This document shows, in pieces, positions 53,252-62,683 of a DNA stretch of 64,000 nucleotides; the stretch's first letter is position 1, and each line of letters opens with the position of its first letter. The notes below the pieces were generated by a model. That model was not told the DNA's origin. It worked only from the letters and a program-made list of their open reading frames with translations, and did no database searches. The DNA is from Tenacibaculum piscium (GTDB lineage: Bacteria; Bacteroidota; Bacteroidia; Flavobacteriales; Flavobacteriaceae). The position numbers and the translations under genes are program-made. Location: assembly GCF_021390715.1 (NCBI RefSeq), contig NZ_JAJGWT010000010.1, forward strand, positions 48,055 through 112,054. The letters are read 5' to 3'.

Positions 53252-53587
53252 ATGAATACCATAAAAAACAATGTACAATTATTAGGTAATTTAGGTAAAG
53301 ATCCTGAAATTATCACCTTAGAAAGTGGAAAAAAAGTAGCTAAATTTTCATTAGCAACGAATCAAATTTATAAAAATTCGACAGGCGAAAAAATTAAAGA
53401 TACACAATGGCACAATATCGTTGCTTGGAATAAAACTGCTGAAATCATTGAAAAATATGTAACCAAAGGAAGAAAAGTATTGGTTCATGGAAAATTAACG
53501 TATCGTTCTTATGAAACACCCGCAGGCGAAAAACGATATATGACTGAAGTTGTAATAAATGAATTAGTATTATTAGATGATAAATAA
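53252..53587 (+). CDS. ssb: Short single-stranded DNA-binding protein (no acidic C-terminal tip)
   Basis: 111 residues forming a single OB-fold: NNVQLLGNLGKDPEIITLES, KVAKFSLATNQIYKN, DTQWHNIVAWNKTAEII and KGRKVLVHGKLTYRSYET. It stops right after the fold (ELVLLDDK). The flexible linker and DDxPF protein-interaction tip of housekeeping SSB are missing, so this is probably a secondary paralogue, for DNA uptake, recombination or mobile-element functions. A degenerate -7 box CATCTTTG lies at about 53199. Confidence 0.9.
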   Translation: MNTIKNNVQLLGNLGKDPEIITLESGKKVAKFSLATNQIYKNSTGEKIKDTQWHNIVAWNKTAEIIEKYVTKGRKVLVHGKLTYRSYETPAGEKRYMTEVVINELVLLDDK

Positions 53588-53738
53588 TATTTTTTGAAGA
53601 TACTTAAAAATGACGCATAAAAAGAATCATTTGGGATACTTTTTTAAGCTTTTAAAATACGATATTACCTATAATTTGATATCTTTTTTTATCTAAATTA
53701 ATAACATTAAAAACATCTGTAATCTTTAATTTTAGAGG

Positions 53739-53746
53739 TATTTTTG
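53739..53746 (+). promoter_or_regulatory. -7 box for the YitT-family gene
   Basis: TATTTTTG fits TAnnTTTG, 50 nt before ATG 53797. Confidence 0.45.
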
Positions 53747-53796
53747 CCGATTACAAAATAGTAAATCGTAAAATTAAAGATTAAAAAAGATAAAAC

Positions 53797-54645
53797 ATGA
53801 ATACTAAAAAGTTGAAAAATGAATTAAAAAATTATTTTTTTATACTTAGTGGAAGTTTAGTTTTAGCAATTGGTGTTGTTGGATTTTTAGCTCCAAATAA
53901 AATTGCAACAGGAGGAACTTCAGGTTTGGCGATTGTGTTGAATTATATGTCAAATATTCCGATAGGAATGTTGTTATTAGTCCTCAATGCGCCATTACTT
54001 TTAATAAGTGTAAAATATATTGGAAAACGCTTTGCATTTCGCACGATGATTTCTATCGTTTCTTTAGCTATATATATTGATTTTCTTAGAGAAATAATAC
54101 ATTTTCCTGTGTTAAGTGATCATACATTATTGGCTACAATTTACGGAGGATTATGTGTTGGTTCGGGAATTGGGCTTATTTTTAAAGGAGATGCTTCTGC
54201 TGGAGGAGGTGCTATTATCGCCCGTATTTTAAAGGATAAGTATCATTTTAAACCTGGTACGGTAATTTTGACTTTAGATATTTTTGTAGTGCTTTTATCG
54301 GCAATTGTTTTTAAAGATTTAGAATTGGCTTTATGGGCGATGTTAAGTATTTTTGTAGCTAGTAAATTTATTGATTTAGTGCTTACGGGACGTAAACAGA
54401 ATAAAATTGTACATATTGCTTCGGAAGATTTAGTAGCATTAAAGAAGATAATCGCTGCAAAAATGGGAGTTTCAGGAACGTTGATTGAAGGAAATGATTT
54501 ATCGCAAACTAATCAGCGAAATATAATTTTTTTATCCATCAATAAAAACAGGATTGTAACACTGAAAAATTTAGTTGAAAAACACGATCCAGAAGCGTAT
54601 ATGATTGTTTTAGAAGCAACACAATTATTAGGTTCTACGGTTTAA
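53797..54645 (+). CDS. YitT-family membrane protein
   Basis: 282 residues. Five to six membrane helices (YitT/DUF161 repeats; GFLAPNKIATGGTSGLAIVL and GLCVGSGIGLIFKGDASAGG) are followed by a C-terminal soluble DUF2179 domain (about 200-282; MGVSGTLIEGNDLSQTNQRN). The transported substrate is unknown. It is monocistronic, with a terminator 27 nt after the stop. Confidence 0.92.
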   Translation: MNTKKLKNELKNYFFILSGSLVLAIGVVGFLAPNKIATGGTSGLAIVLNYMSNIPIGMLLLVLNAPLLLISVKYIGKRFAFRTMISIVSLAIYIDFLREIIHFPVLSDHTLLATIYGGLCVGSGIGLIFKGDASAGGGAIIARILKDKYHFKPGTVILTLDIFVVLLSAIVFKDLELALWAMLSIFVASKFIDLVLTGRKQNKIVHIASEDLVALKKIIAAKMGVSGTLIEGNDLSQTNQRNIIFLSINKNRIVTLKNLVEKHDPEAYMIVLEATQLLGSTV

Positions 54646-54671
54646 TGTTAATAATATAAGAATTTAGTTCA

Positions 54672-54700
54672 CAAGGGGTTAAAACCCCTTGCTTTTTTAT
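54672..54700 (+). terminator. Stem-loop of the CAAGGGG family acting as terminator
   Basis: CAAGGGGTTAAAACCCCTTG followed by CTTTTTTATTTTT. The 20-mer is identical to the repeat at 37111-37130. Here it carries a T run and lies between the convergent YitT and tex genes. Confidence 0.8.
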
Positions 54701-54710
54701 TTTTATGATA

Positions 54711-56834
54711 TTAGAAATTCATAGATAATTGAATGCGTTTTCTTGTTACATCGACCTCTAAAACCTTTACTTGTACATGCTGATTTAAAGTAACATGTTC
54801 ATTTATATCTTTCACAAAAGTATTTGAAAGATTAGAAACATGAACTAAACCACTTTCTTTAATTCCGATATCGACAAAACAACCAAAATTTGTAATATTG
54901 TTAATAATTCCAGGAAGAATCATGCCTGTTTTTAAATCATCAATTGTTTTAACATGTTCGTTAAAACTAAATTCTTTTGCTTTTTCTCGAGGATCTAAGC
55001 CAGGTTTTTCTAATTCTTTTACAATATCTTGAAGCGTTGGTAATCCGTAAGAATCGGTAACGTATTGTTGTAATTTTAACTGTTTTAAAACCGAGTTATT
55101 TCCTATTAAATCGATAATTTTATTGCCAGAATCTTTAGCCATTTGTTTGACTAACGCGTAACGTTCGGGATGAACAGCCGAATTATCTAAAGGATTATCG
55201 CCATTTTTAATACGTAAAAAACCTGCGGATTGTTCAAAAGCTTTTCCGCCTAAACGAGGAACTTTTTTTATAGCAGTTCTGTTTTTAAAAGCACCATTTT
55301 CATTTCGATAATTTACAATATTTTCGGCTAGTTTTATTCCAATTCCCGAAACAGCACTCAATAACGAAACACTCGCCGTATTTATATTTACGCCTACTTT
55401 ATTTACACAATGTTCAACAACAGTATCTAATGATTTTTTTAGTTTTCCTTGTTCTACATCATGTTGATATTGTCCTACACCAATCGATTTTGCATCAATT
55501 TTAACCAATTCCGCAAGCGGATCAGCCAATCTACGACCAATAGAAATTGCACCACGAACGGTAATATCGTAATCAGGAAATTCATCTCTAGCAATTTTTG
55601 AAGCCGAATAAATAGATGCTCCAGCTTCACTAATAACAAAAACTGAAATATTATTTTTAAAAGCTATTTTTTTGATAAACTGTTCCGTTTCTCTCGATGC
55701 AGTTCCGTTACCAATTGCAATGGCTTCAATGTTATATTTTTCAGCTAAAGCACTTATTTTTTGTATTGCTTCGTCAGATTTATGTTGCGGTGCGTGTGGA
55801 TAAATAGTTTCGTTTTGTAATAAATCGCCTTGTTTATTTAAGCATACAACTTTACAACCCGAGCGAAAACCTGGGTCAATTGCTAAAATTCGCTTTTCGC
55901 CCAGTGGAGCACTTAATAAAAGTTGTTGTAAGTTTTTTGTAAACACAGTTATGGCACTTTCATCCGCTTTTTCTTTAGCAATTACCATTGCTTCATTTGT
56001 TAAAGCGGGTAATAATAAACGTTTATAAGCATCGGAAATAGCGATTTCAAGCTGTTCACTACAGTTATTTCGAGAACGAATAACACTATTTTCTATTTTT
56101 TGAATTGCTCTTTCGTTATCTATATCAATTTTTATTCTGATAAAACCTTCTTTTTCGGCACGAAGAATAGCTAAAAATCGATGTGAAGGGATTCTACTAA
56201 AACTTTCATTCCAATCAAAGTAATCTTTAAATTTTTGAGCGTTTTCTTCTTCTTTTTTTGTTTTTACAACTTTAGTATTGATAACAGAAAAACGTGCTAA
56301 TTCTTTACGGATATTATTTCGAACATCGGTGCGTTCATTTATCCATTCTGAAATAATATGACGTGCGCCTTCTAAGGCTTTTTCTTCGGATGAAACTTCG
56401 TTGTTTTTATATTTTGATGCTGTAAATTCTAAGTCATTTATACGCTGACTCATTATCCTTTTTGCCAAAGGTTCTAATCCATTTTTACGAGCAGTTTCGG
56501 CTTTTGTCTTTCGTTTCTTTTTATAAGGAAGATAAATATCTTCTAAATCAGTAATGCTTTCTGTTTTATCAATCTTATTTTTTAGTTCATCGGTTAAAGC
56601 ATCTTGTTCTTCAATGGCTTTGATGATTGTTTTTTTTCTCTTTTCAAGGATTTCAAATTGCTCTTTTAATTCGACTATTAAGCCGATTTCAACTTCATCT
56701 AAATTACCAGTTTTTTCTTTTCTATAACGAGCAATAAAAGGAATAGTACAATCTTCATTTAATAATTCAATAGTACTTTGAATCGATTTTAAAGAAATTT
56801 TACAGCGAGAAATTATATAATTGATGAGTTGCAT
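54711..56834 (-). CDS. tex: Tex-type RNA-binding transcription accessory protein
   Basis: 707 residues. In order: Tex N-terminal helical domain (to about 190), YqgF/RNase H-like domain (ILAIDPGFRSGCKVVCLNKQ, about 320-450), tandem helix-hairpin-helix region (VSGIGIKLAENIVNYRNENG), and C-terminal S1 RNA-binding domain (GIINNITNFGCFVDIGIKES). Related to eukaryotic Spt6. It is transcribed toward YitT. The gap to metG is 76 nt and holds the metG terminator, so tex probably has its own promoter. Confidence 0.95.
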   Translation of the reverse strand: MQLINYIISRCKISLKSIQSTIELLNEDCTIPFIARYRKEKTGNLDEVEIGLIVELKEQFEILEKRKKTIIKAIEEQDALTDELKNKIDKTESITDLEDIYLPYKKKRKTKAETARKNGLEPLAKRIMSQRINDLEFTASKYKNNEVSSEEKALEGARHIISEWINERTDVRNNIRKELARFSVINTKVVKTKKEEENAQKFKDYFDWNESFSRIPSHRFLAILRAEKEGFIRIKIDIDNERAIQKIENSVIRSRNNCSEQLEIAISDAYKRLLLPALTNEAMVIAKEKADESAITVFTKNLQQLLLSAPLGEKRILAIDPGFRSGCKVVCLNKQGDLLQNETIYPHAPQHKSDEAIQKISALAEKYNIEAIAIGNGTASRETEQFIKKIAFKNNISVFVISEAGASIYSASKIARDEFPDYDITVRGAISIGRRLADPLAELVKIDAKSIGVGQYQHDVEQGKLKKSLDTVVEHCVNKVGVNINTASVSLLSAVSGIGIKLAENIVNYRNENGAFKNRTAIKKVPRLGGKAFEQSAGFLRIKNGDNPLDNSAVHPERYALVKQMAKDSGNKIIDLIGNNSVLKQLKLQQYVTDSYGLPTLQDIVKELEKPGLDPREKAKEFSFNEHVKTIDDLKTGMILPGIINNITNFGCFVDIGIKESGLVHVSNLSNTFVKDINEHVTLNQHVQVKVLEVDVTRKRIQLSMNF

Positions 56835-56852
56835 AGCGTAGTTGTTTGAAAT

Positions 56853-56884
56853 AAAAAAAACCTCACTTTTTAAAAGTGAGGTTT
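56853..56884 (-). terminator. Intrinsic terminator of metG
   Basis: A 13-bp stem (AAACCTCACTTTT/AAAAGTGAGGTTT) with a T run on the minus strand, 27 nt after the metG stop. Confidence 0.88.
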
Positions 56885-56910
56885 CAAATATACTAAAATG
56901 TTATTTTTAT

Positions 56911-58965
56911 TTAAGATATAAACTCTCCGTTTGTTACCTTTTCTGAAGGTTGTGCAAAGGCAAGTTTACCATCAGGAGTATCAATCATTAAAATCATTCC
57001 TTGACTTTCTATTCCTTTTAATTTACGTGGTGCTAAATTACAAACTACAGAAACTTGTTGTCCAATGATATCTTCAGGCTTAAAGCTTTCAGCAATACCC
57101 GAAACAATTGTTCTAGTATCAAGCCCAACATCAACAGTAAGTTTTAATAATTTTTTAGTTTTTGCTACTTTTTCTGCTGCTGTAATAGTTCCTACACGGA
57201 TGTCTATTTTTGTGAAATCATCAAATTCAATGGTTTCTTTTTGAGGCTCAAGAACTCTGTTTTCAGCTTCATTTGCTTTTTTAGTAGCTTCTAATTTTGC
57301 TAATTGTTTTTCAATTTCAACATCTTCAATTTTAGAAAACAATAATTCTGCTTCATTAATTTGATGATTTTCTTGAATTAAAACTTCTTTTTCTGATACA
57401 TCATTCCAAGTTAAAGTGGTATCAATATTTAAAATTGATTTTAACTTTGTTGAAGTGAAAGGTAAAAAAGGTTCTGATAAAATTGATAATCCAGCAGCAA
57501 TTTGTAACGCTACATTCATAATTGTTTTGGTGCGTTCTGCATCAACCTTAATCATTTTCCAAGGCTCTTCATCAGCTAAATATTTATTTCCTAAACGCGC
57601 TAAATTCATTAATTCTTGAGAAGCTTCTCTAAAACGGTAACGTTCAATTGATTTCGCAATTACATTCGGAAACTCTTTTAAAGTAGCTAAAGTATCTTCA
57701 TCAACTTCTGATAAATCACCAGCAACTGGCACTTTTCCTTCGTAATATTTATTTGTTAAAACAACTACACGGTTTATAAAGTTTCCGAAAATTGCTACTA
57801 ACTCATTATTGTTTTTTGCTTGAAAATCTTTCCAAGTAAAATCGTTGTCTTTACTTTCAGGAGCATTTGCGGTTAAAGTATAACGTAAAACATCTTGCTG
57901 ATTCGGGAAATCTTCTAAATATTCGTGTAACCAAACCGCCCAGTTTTTAGAAGTCGATAATTTATTACCTTCTAAATTTAAAAATTCGTTGGCTGGTACA
58001 TTTTCTGGTAAAATAAAATCACCGTGCGCTTTTAACATCGCAGGAAAAATAAGGCAGTGAAATACAATATTATCTTTTCCGATAAAATGTACTAATTTAG
58101 TATCATCTTTTTTCCAATAATCTTCCCAATTTTTACCTTCACGAGCAGCCCATTCTTTGGTTGATGAAATATAACCGATAGGCGCATCAAACCAAACATA
58201 TAATACTTTTCCTTCACCACCTTTTACAGGCACAGGAATTCCCCAGTCTAAATCACGAGTTACGGCTCTAGGACGTAATCCGTCATCAATCCAAGATTTA
58301 CATTGCCCTAAAACGTTTGGTTTCCAATCACTTTTATGACCTTCTAAAATCCATTTACGTAAAAAATCTTCGTGTTTATCTAAAGGTAAAAACCAGTGTT
58401 TTGTTTCTTTTAAAGAAGGAATATTTCCCGTAATTGCCGATTTAGGATTGATTAAATCCGTAGCATTATGGCTTGTTCCACATTTTTCACATTGATCTCC
58501 GTAGCTTTCTTCATTCCCACATTTTGGGCAAGTTCCAACCACAAAACGATCGGCTAAATATTGATTTGCTTCTGCATCGTATAATTGCTCGGTAACTTCT
58601 TCAATAAATTCGCCATCATTATATAGTTTGATGAAAAAATCAGAAGCTGTTTTATGATGAATTTCCGAAGAAGTACGAGAATAATTATCAAAAGAAATAC
58701 CAAAATCAACAAATGATTTTTTAATAATTCCGTGATATTTATCAATAATATGTTGTGGTGTAACGCCTTCTTTTTTTGCACGCATTGGTATTGCTACACC
58801 GTGCTCATCAGATCCGCAAATAAAAGCAACATCTTTTCCTTTTCCACGTAAAAAACGTGCGTAAATATCTCCAGGAACATAAACACCTGCTAAATGCCCA
58901 ATGTGAATAGGGCCGTTTGTATAAGGTAATGCTGCTGTAACTGTATATCTTTTTGGTGTAGTCAT
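56911..58965 (-). CDS. metG: Methionyl-tRNA synthetase with C-terminal tRNA-binding domain
   Basis: 684 residues. Class I signature HIGH in [13 protein letters not shown]; zinc-binding knuckle [18 protein letters not shown] (about 145-162); KMSKS variant [14 protein letters not shown]. The C-terminal EMAP/Trbp111-like domain (about 580-684; [20 protein letters not shown]) binds tRNA and dimerises. Length is normal for the long form. An upstream TACTTTTG -7 box lies at 59000-59007. Confidence 0.97.
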   Translation of the reverse strand: MTTPKRYTVTAALPYTNGPIHIGHLAGVYVPGDIYARFLRGKGKDVAFICGSDEHGVAIPMRAKKEGVTPQHIIDKYHGIIKKSFVDFGISFDNYSRTSSEIHHKTASDFFIKLYNDGEFIEEVTEQLYDAEANQYLADRFVVGTCPKCGNEESYGDQCEKCGTSHNATDLINPKSAITGNIPSLKETKHWFLPLDKHEDFLRKWILEGHKSDWKPNVLGQCKSWIDDGLRPRAVTRDLDWGIPVPVKGGEGKVLYVWFDAPIGYISSTKEWAAREGKNWEDYWKKDDTKLVHFIGKDNIVFHCLIFPAMLKAHGDFILPENVPANEFLNLEGNKLSTSKNWAVWLHEYLEDFPNQQDVLRYTLTANAPESKDNDFTWKDFQAKNNNELVAIFGNFINRVVVLTNKYYEGKVPVAGDLSEVDEDTLATLKEFPNVIAKSIERYRFREASQELMNLARLGNKYLADEEPWKMIKVDAERTKTIMNVALQIAAGLSILSEPFLPFTSTKLKSILNIDTTLTWNDVSEKEVLIQENHQINEAELLFSKIEDVEIEKQLAKLEATKKANEAENRVLEPQKETIEFDDFTKIDIRVGTITAAEKVAKTKKLLKLTVDVGLDTRTIVSGIAESFKPEDIIGQQVSVVCNLAPRKLKGIESQGMILMIDTPDGKLAFAQPSEKVTNGEFIS

Positions 58966-58999
58966 TTTTCTATGCTAAATTTATCCTAAAATTAAAGTA

Positions 59000-59007
59000 C
59001 AAAAGTA
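59000..59007 (-). promoter_or_regulatory. -7 box for metG
   Basis: TACTTTTG on the minus strand fits TAnnTTTG, 34 nt before the metG ATG. Confidence 0.45.
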
Positions 59008-59113
59008 CGAAAAAGCAATTTTTTAAACTGTTATAAAATAGGTACATTTACATAGATTATCCTTTTTAAAAAATCAATATTAAAATAATTTTAAAAAAAC
59101 AGGCTAAATTTTG

Positions 59114-60106
59114 ATGAAAAATATAATAATACTTCCTTTTTTACTAATGATTTCAGTCGCTTTTTCACAAACACCAACTATGAATTTAATAACGCCGCCA
59201 TCTTTACTAAAAGGCGACACGATTGCAATTGTTGCGCCTGCGGGAATTTTAAAAAATAGAAAAAATGTTATTGATAAAGCTAAAAAACTTGCCCAAAGTT
59301 GGGGATTAAAAGTTGTGTACGGAAATAATTTATTTAAGCAAGAAAATCATTTTTCGGGAACGGATGAAGAACGTTGTCAAGATTTTCAAGATGCGTTAGA
59401 TAATCCGAATATTAAAGCTATTTGGGCGGCTCGTGGTGGTTATGGTTCTGTTCGAATTTTAGATAAATTAGATTTTTCGAAATTTATTGAAAATCCAAAA
59501 TGGGTCATTGGTTATTCTGATATTACTGCTTTTCATAATCATATTCATAATTTAGGCGTGGAAACGATTCACGGAATTATGGGAACAAGTTTGCAAGATA
59601 AACCCGAAGTAATTGCAAAAAGTATTGCATCGCTTAAAAAAGTATTGTTTGGTGAAAAATTATCATATCAAATTACAGCATCAAAATATAATAGAAATAT
59701 TAAAAATAATCAAAAATTTTCAGGGGAATTAGTCGGTGGAAATATTGCTATTTTAACATCGATGTTAGGCTCAGATAGTCAATTATCAACAGAAAATAAA
59801 GTGTTATTTATTGAAGAAATAGGCGAGTACAAATATTCGATTGATAGAATGTTACAAAGTTTAAAACGTGCAGGATATTTTACAAAAGTAAGCGGTGTTA
59901 TTGTGGGCGATATGACTAAAATCAAGAAAAATTCAACATCTTGGGGAAGTGCTATCGAGCAATTAATTTTAGAGGTGATTCCTAAAGATATTCCTGTTAT
60001 ATTTAATTTTCCTGCAGGTCATGAACCCGATAACAGAGCGTTGATTATGGGGAGAAAGGTTGCTGTAACTACTCAACATAAAATAGTACATCTAAAATTC
60101 AAATAA
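59114..60106 (+). CDS. LD-carboxypeptidase (peptidase S66)
   Basis: 330 residues. A signal peptide ends near VAFSQ. The protein cleaves L,D-tetrapeptides in peptidoglycan recycling. Family features: PPSLLKGDTIAIVAPAG, nucleophile Ser in WVIGYSDITAFH, Glu in LFIEEIGEYKYSIDRML and His in FPAGHEPDNRAL. Cytoplasmic relatives lack a signal peptide, so this copy probably works in the periplasm. ATG 59114 is preferred over TTG 59111. The yraN start is 10 nt downstream. Confidence 0.93.
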   Translation: MKNIIILPFLLMISVAFSQTPTMNLITPPSLLKGDTIAIVAPAGILKNRKNVIDKAKKLAQSWGLKVVYGNNLFKQENHFSGTDEERCQDFQDALDNPNIKAIWAARGGYGSVRILDKLDFSKFIENPKWVIGYSDITAFHNHIHNLGVETIHGIMGTSLQDKPEVIAKSIASLKKVLFGEKLSYQITASKYNRNIKNNQKFSGELVGGNIAILTSMLGSDSQLSTENKVLFIEEIGEYKYSIDRMLQSLKRAGYFTKVSGVIVGDMTKIKKNSTSWGSAIEQLILEVIPKDIPVIFNFPAGHEPDNRALIMGRKVAVTTQHKIVHLKFK

Positions 60107-60116
60107 TGCTAGCATA

Positions 60117-60476
60117 ATGGCACAACATAACGAACTTGGCGAAAAAGGAGAGCAATTAGCTATTGAATATTTAGAGAAAAATGGTTATAAAATCCTTGAA
60201 AAAAATTATAGATATAAAAAAGCAGAGGTTGATATTATTGCTGAAAAAGAGGCTGTTTTAGTCGTTGTTGAGGTTAAAACACGGTCGAGTACTTATTTTG
60301 GAAATCCTCAAGATTTTGTAAATCCGAAGAAAATAAAATTATTGGTATATGCGATGAATCATTATGTGCATCAAAAAAATATAGACCTCGAAATTCGATT
60401 TGATATTATCGGTATTTTACAAACAAACAACACTTTCAAAATAGAACACATAGAAGATGCTTTTTTATATTTCTGA
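60117..60476 (+). CDS. yraN: YraN/UPF0102 nuclease-like protein
   Basis: 119 residues. It has the UPF0102 fold with nuclease-type residues: ELGEKGEQLAIEYLEKNGY, EVDIIAEKEAVLVVVEVKTR (Asp ... Glu-x-Lys), and the AMNHYVHQKN helix. Function is uncharacterised. It is co-transcribed with the LD-carboxypeptidase gene and ends at a bidirectional terminator. Confidence 0.92.
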   Translation: MAQHNELGEKGEQLAIEYLEKNGYKILEKNYRYKKAEVDIIAEKEAVLVVVEVKTRSSTYFGNPQDFVNPKKIKLLVYAMNHYVHQKNIDLEIRFDIIGILQTNNTFKIEHIEDAFLYF

Positions 60477-60480
60477 TAAA

Positions 60481-60519
60481 AAAATACCCCCGATATTAAG
60501 TATCGAGGGTGTTTTTTTA
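60481..60519. terminator. Bidirectional intrinsic terminator
   Basis: ACCCCCGATA and TATCGAGGGT (one mismatch) around TTAAG, with A and T runs. It lies between yraN and the thioredoxin-like gene. Confidence 0.85.
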
Positions 60520-60553
60520 TCAGAAATAACTTAAATGAATAACTTAGAAGTAT

Positions 60554-62011
60554 TTATTCTTCATCTTCATCTTCATCTTCATCTTCATCTTCATTTTCGT
60601 CTTGTTCTTTGTCTTGTTCTTGCTGATTTTCTTTTTCTTTATCAAAATAATTCTTAACATCTACCAATTGATTTGGCATTGCAACAATTTTTTTATCTTT
60701 ATCTAAAACAAAATAAGTAGGTGTTCCTAATAAATTATATTTACGAACTGTTTCGTTATCAAATTTATACGTAGGATGCGTTCCAACAGCATTGTGCGAG
60801 TACGGAAGGTTTTTAATAAATTCATTCCAGTCTAATTCGGTATCTTCGATTCCAAAGGTAATTACAGATACTTCTTCATGTTTTTCCTTTATATAATTAT
60901 GCAATTTAGGAATATCTTTGGTACAATGCGGGCAACTTGTACTCCAGAAAACTAATAAATATTGCTCAGCATCATTTAAGGTTGATAATTTAAAATCCTT
61001 ACCTTCTTCTTTCCATGAAAAATCGGGTGCTATTCTACCGATAGTAGCACGTAATAATTGTATTTTTTCTTTTTTGAATTTTTCATCAATTTCTTCTTCA
61101 GGTAATTTATCATAATAGGTTTCAAATACCCAATCGACCACTTCACCATTTCGTTTATCGGCTAGAGAAGTAATTAGAAATTCGGTAACGGCTTTTTTTA
61201 ATTTTACGTTCGGAAGTTCGTCCATTACTTTTGTAATCGATTCTTTTAACAATTTTTGTTGTAATACTTGATTCTCTGAAAAGTTTAAATAAAAAACATA
61301 ATCGGCAATACGATCGACTAAGAAAGAAGAATTGTATAAGGCATCATTTTTAAAGTCGATATATTTAAAAAAATGATGAACAGTTGATGAAAGATATTCA
61401 TCCATATTATCCATAGGACTCGATGGATTATAACGTTGTGATGCTTTTATAAAATTATGTACTAACATTCCTTCGGATTTATTTTCATAAATTTCTTGAA
61501 TGTCTTCTAGTTTTTTTACATCATTTCTGTATGCTTTTTTGGTTTCTTTGTTTCCATTTTTGATGTACGCTACTTGATTTTCATCAATTTTATTTTGCAC
61601 TAATGCGTATGCTTGCAAGTATTCGTTGTAGAGTTTATTTTCTCTAGATGCGGTAAAAACTACAGATTGTTCAGGATATTTTGGGTTAAAAATAAATTCA
61701 ATATTTTCTTTATTGAAGTAAAAATCGACAAAACCGTTACCTTTATTTCTGTATGTTGCTCTGTATACACCAGGAGTTGCATTTTCTGGCAATGTAAATT
61801 CAAATTTTCCTAATACTTGTTTTTCACCGCCTACAACGATGGTATTTGATTTGATTGTTGTATTGCTTATAAATTTCGATTTTGCTCCTTGTAATTTATG
61901 TAAATAAACCCAATCACTTTTTTCAGGAGGCGTCATTGTTCCTTTTACGGTATATTGCGCGCTAACTATGGAAGTTGTTAATACAAATATTGCTAGTAAT
62001 TTTTTCATCAT
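60554..62011 (-). CDS. Secreted thioredoxin-like (TlpA-type) protein with acidic repeat tail
   Basis: 485 residues. A signal peptide (to about VSAQ) is followed by a beta-rich DUF4369-like N-terminal domain (about 20-120). A helical middle region comes next, and then a thioredoxin-like domain (about 330-450) with the redox motif SCPHC (Cys360, Cys363) in LLVFWSTSCPHCTKD. The C-terminus is a tail of about 28 residues alternating Glu and Asp, encoded by a hexanucleotide repeat at 60557-60594. It probably acts in disulphide handling outside the cytoplasm. The tail may bind cations or be length-variable. Confidence 0.9.
   Translation of the reverse strand: MMKKLLAIFVLTTSIVSAQYTVKGTMTPPEKSDWVYLHKLQGAKSKFISNTTIKSNTIVVGGEKQVLGKFEFTLPENATPGVYRATYRNKGNGFVDFYFNKENIEFIFNPKYPEQSVVFTASRENKLYNEYLQAYALVQNKIDENQVAYIKNGNKETKKAYRNDVKKLEDIQEIYENKSEGMLVHNFIKASQRYNPSSPMDNMDEYLSSTVHHFFKYIDFKNDALYNSSFLVDRIADYVFYLNFSENQVLQQKLLKESITKVMDELPNVKLKKAVTEFLITSLADKRNGEVVDWVFETYYDKLPEEEIDEKFKKEKIQLLRATIGRIAPDFSWKEEGKDFKLSTLNDAEQYLLVFWSTSCPHCTKDIPKLHNYIKEKHEEVSVITFGIEDTELDWNEFIKNLPYSHNAVGTHPTYKFDNETVRKYNLLGTPTYFVLDKDKKIVAMPNQLVDVKNYFDKEKENQQEQDKEQDENEDEDEDEDEDEE
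60557..60594. repeat. Hexanucleotide tandem repeat (TTCATC)n in coding sequence
   Basis: About six consecutive copies of TTCATC (GATGAA on the coding strand) encode the Asp-Glu tail of the thioredoxin-like protein. Six-base units change length without frameshifting. Confidence 0.85.
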
Positions 62012-62215
62012 TATTTTAAATTCTTTATTTTTGAATATTTATTTTTGAACGTTATTTTGCACGTTATTTTGAATTGATTTAAAAAAATAAAACTAATCAT
62101 TTAGGTAGAGGTTTGCAAGAAGTGTACCGTGTTTATTTTTGCTATTATTTTGTTCTTATTTTTTGGTGAAGTTATTTGTTGATATTTTTAAATTTTTATA
62201 GAGCTTGACAACGAG

Positions 62216-62572
62216 TTATTTAAAGAATTCTATTTGTTCAAAATAGTTAATAATAGCTTCTTTAATTAGTACGGATTGTTCTCCGGGTTTTAGGTTTGGC
62301 AGTGCTGTTAGTGTTTTATAGTGAGGCCATCCTTCTTGGTCAAAGAAGTCGAATTCGTAGTATCCGTAAGGTTCTAAAAGTTTACAAATAGCGATGTGCA
62401 TTAGGTTTACTTTTTCATCTTTTTTAAAGTTACGTTTTCCTTGTCCTAGTTCTTGCACGCCAATTAAGTAGATAACGGCGTCTATATTTAATTCATCTCC
62501 ATCGGCAAATTGGCTTGATAAATTTTTGATTATAAAACTCCATTTTTCTTTTAGTTTACTTTCTTTGTGCAT
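62216..62572 (-). CDS. Conserved-looking hypothetical cytoplasmic protein
   Basis: 118 residues starting MHKESKLKEKWSFIIKNLSS, without membrane helices or signal. Helical N-terminal half (LNIDAVIYLIGVQELGQGKR) and aromatic segment YGYYEFDFFDQEGWPHY. I do not recognise a characterised family. It is divergent from cvpA, and their promoters overlap. The 204-nt gap downstream to the thioredoxin-like gene holds nothing I can identify. Confidence 0.75.
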   Translation of the reverse strand: MHKESKLKEKWSFIIKNLSSQFADGDELNIDAVIYLIGVQELGQGKRNFKKDEKVNLMHIAICKLLEPYGYYEFDFFDQEGWPHYKTLTALPNLKPGEQSVLIKEAIINYFEQIEFFK

Positions 62573-62588
62573 GAGTATTTATTTTGAG

Positions 62589-62621
62589 TTTGCAAAGATA
62601 CGATTGAGTTGTGTATATTTG
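62589..62621 (+). promoter_or_regulatory. Promoter of cvpA, overlapping a divergent promoter
   Basis: TTTG (62589-62592) and TATATTTG (62614-62621) are spaced 21 bp, upstream of ATG 62684. The minus-strand -7 box TATCTTTG (62593-62600) lies inside this spacer. Confidence 0.65.
62593..62600 (-). promoter_or_regulatory. -7 box of the 118-residue gene
   Basis: TATCTTTG on the minus strand fits TAnnTTTG, 20 nt before ATG 62572, directly abutting the -33 element of the divergent cvpA promoter. Confidence 0.6.
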
Positions 62622-62683
62622 GAGTATAATTTTTGGTGATGCTTTATTTGATTGTTGCTAATTTTTTTTTAAATTTATATTTT

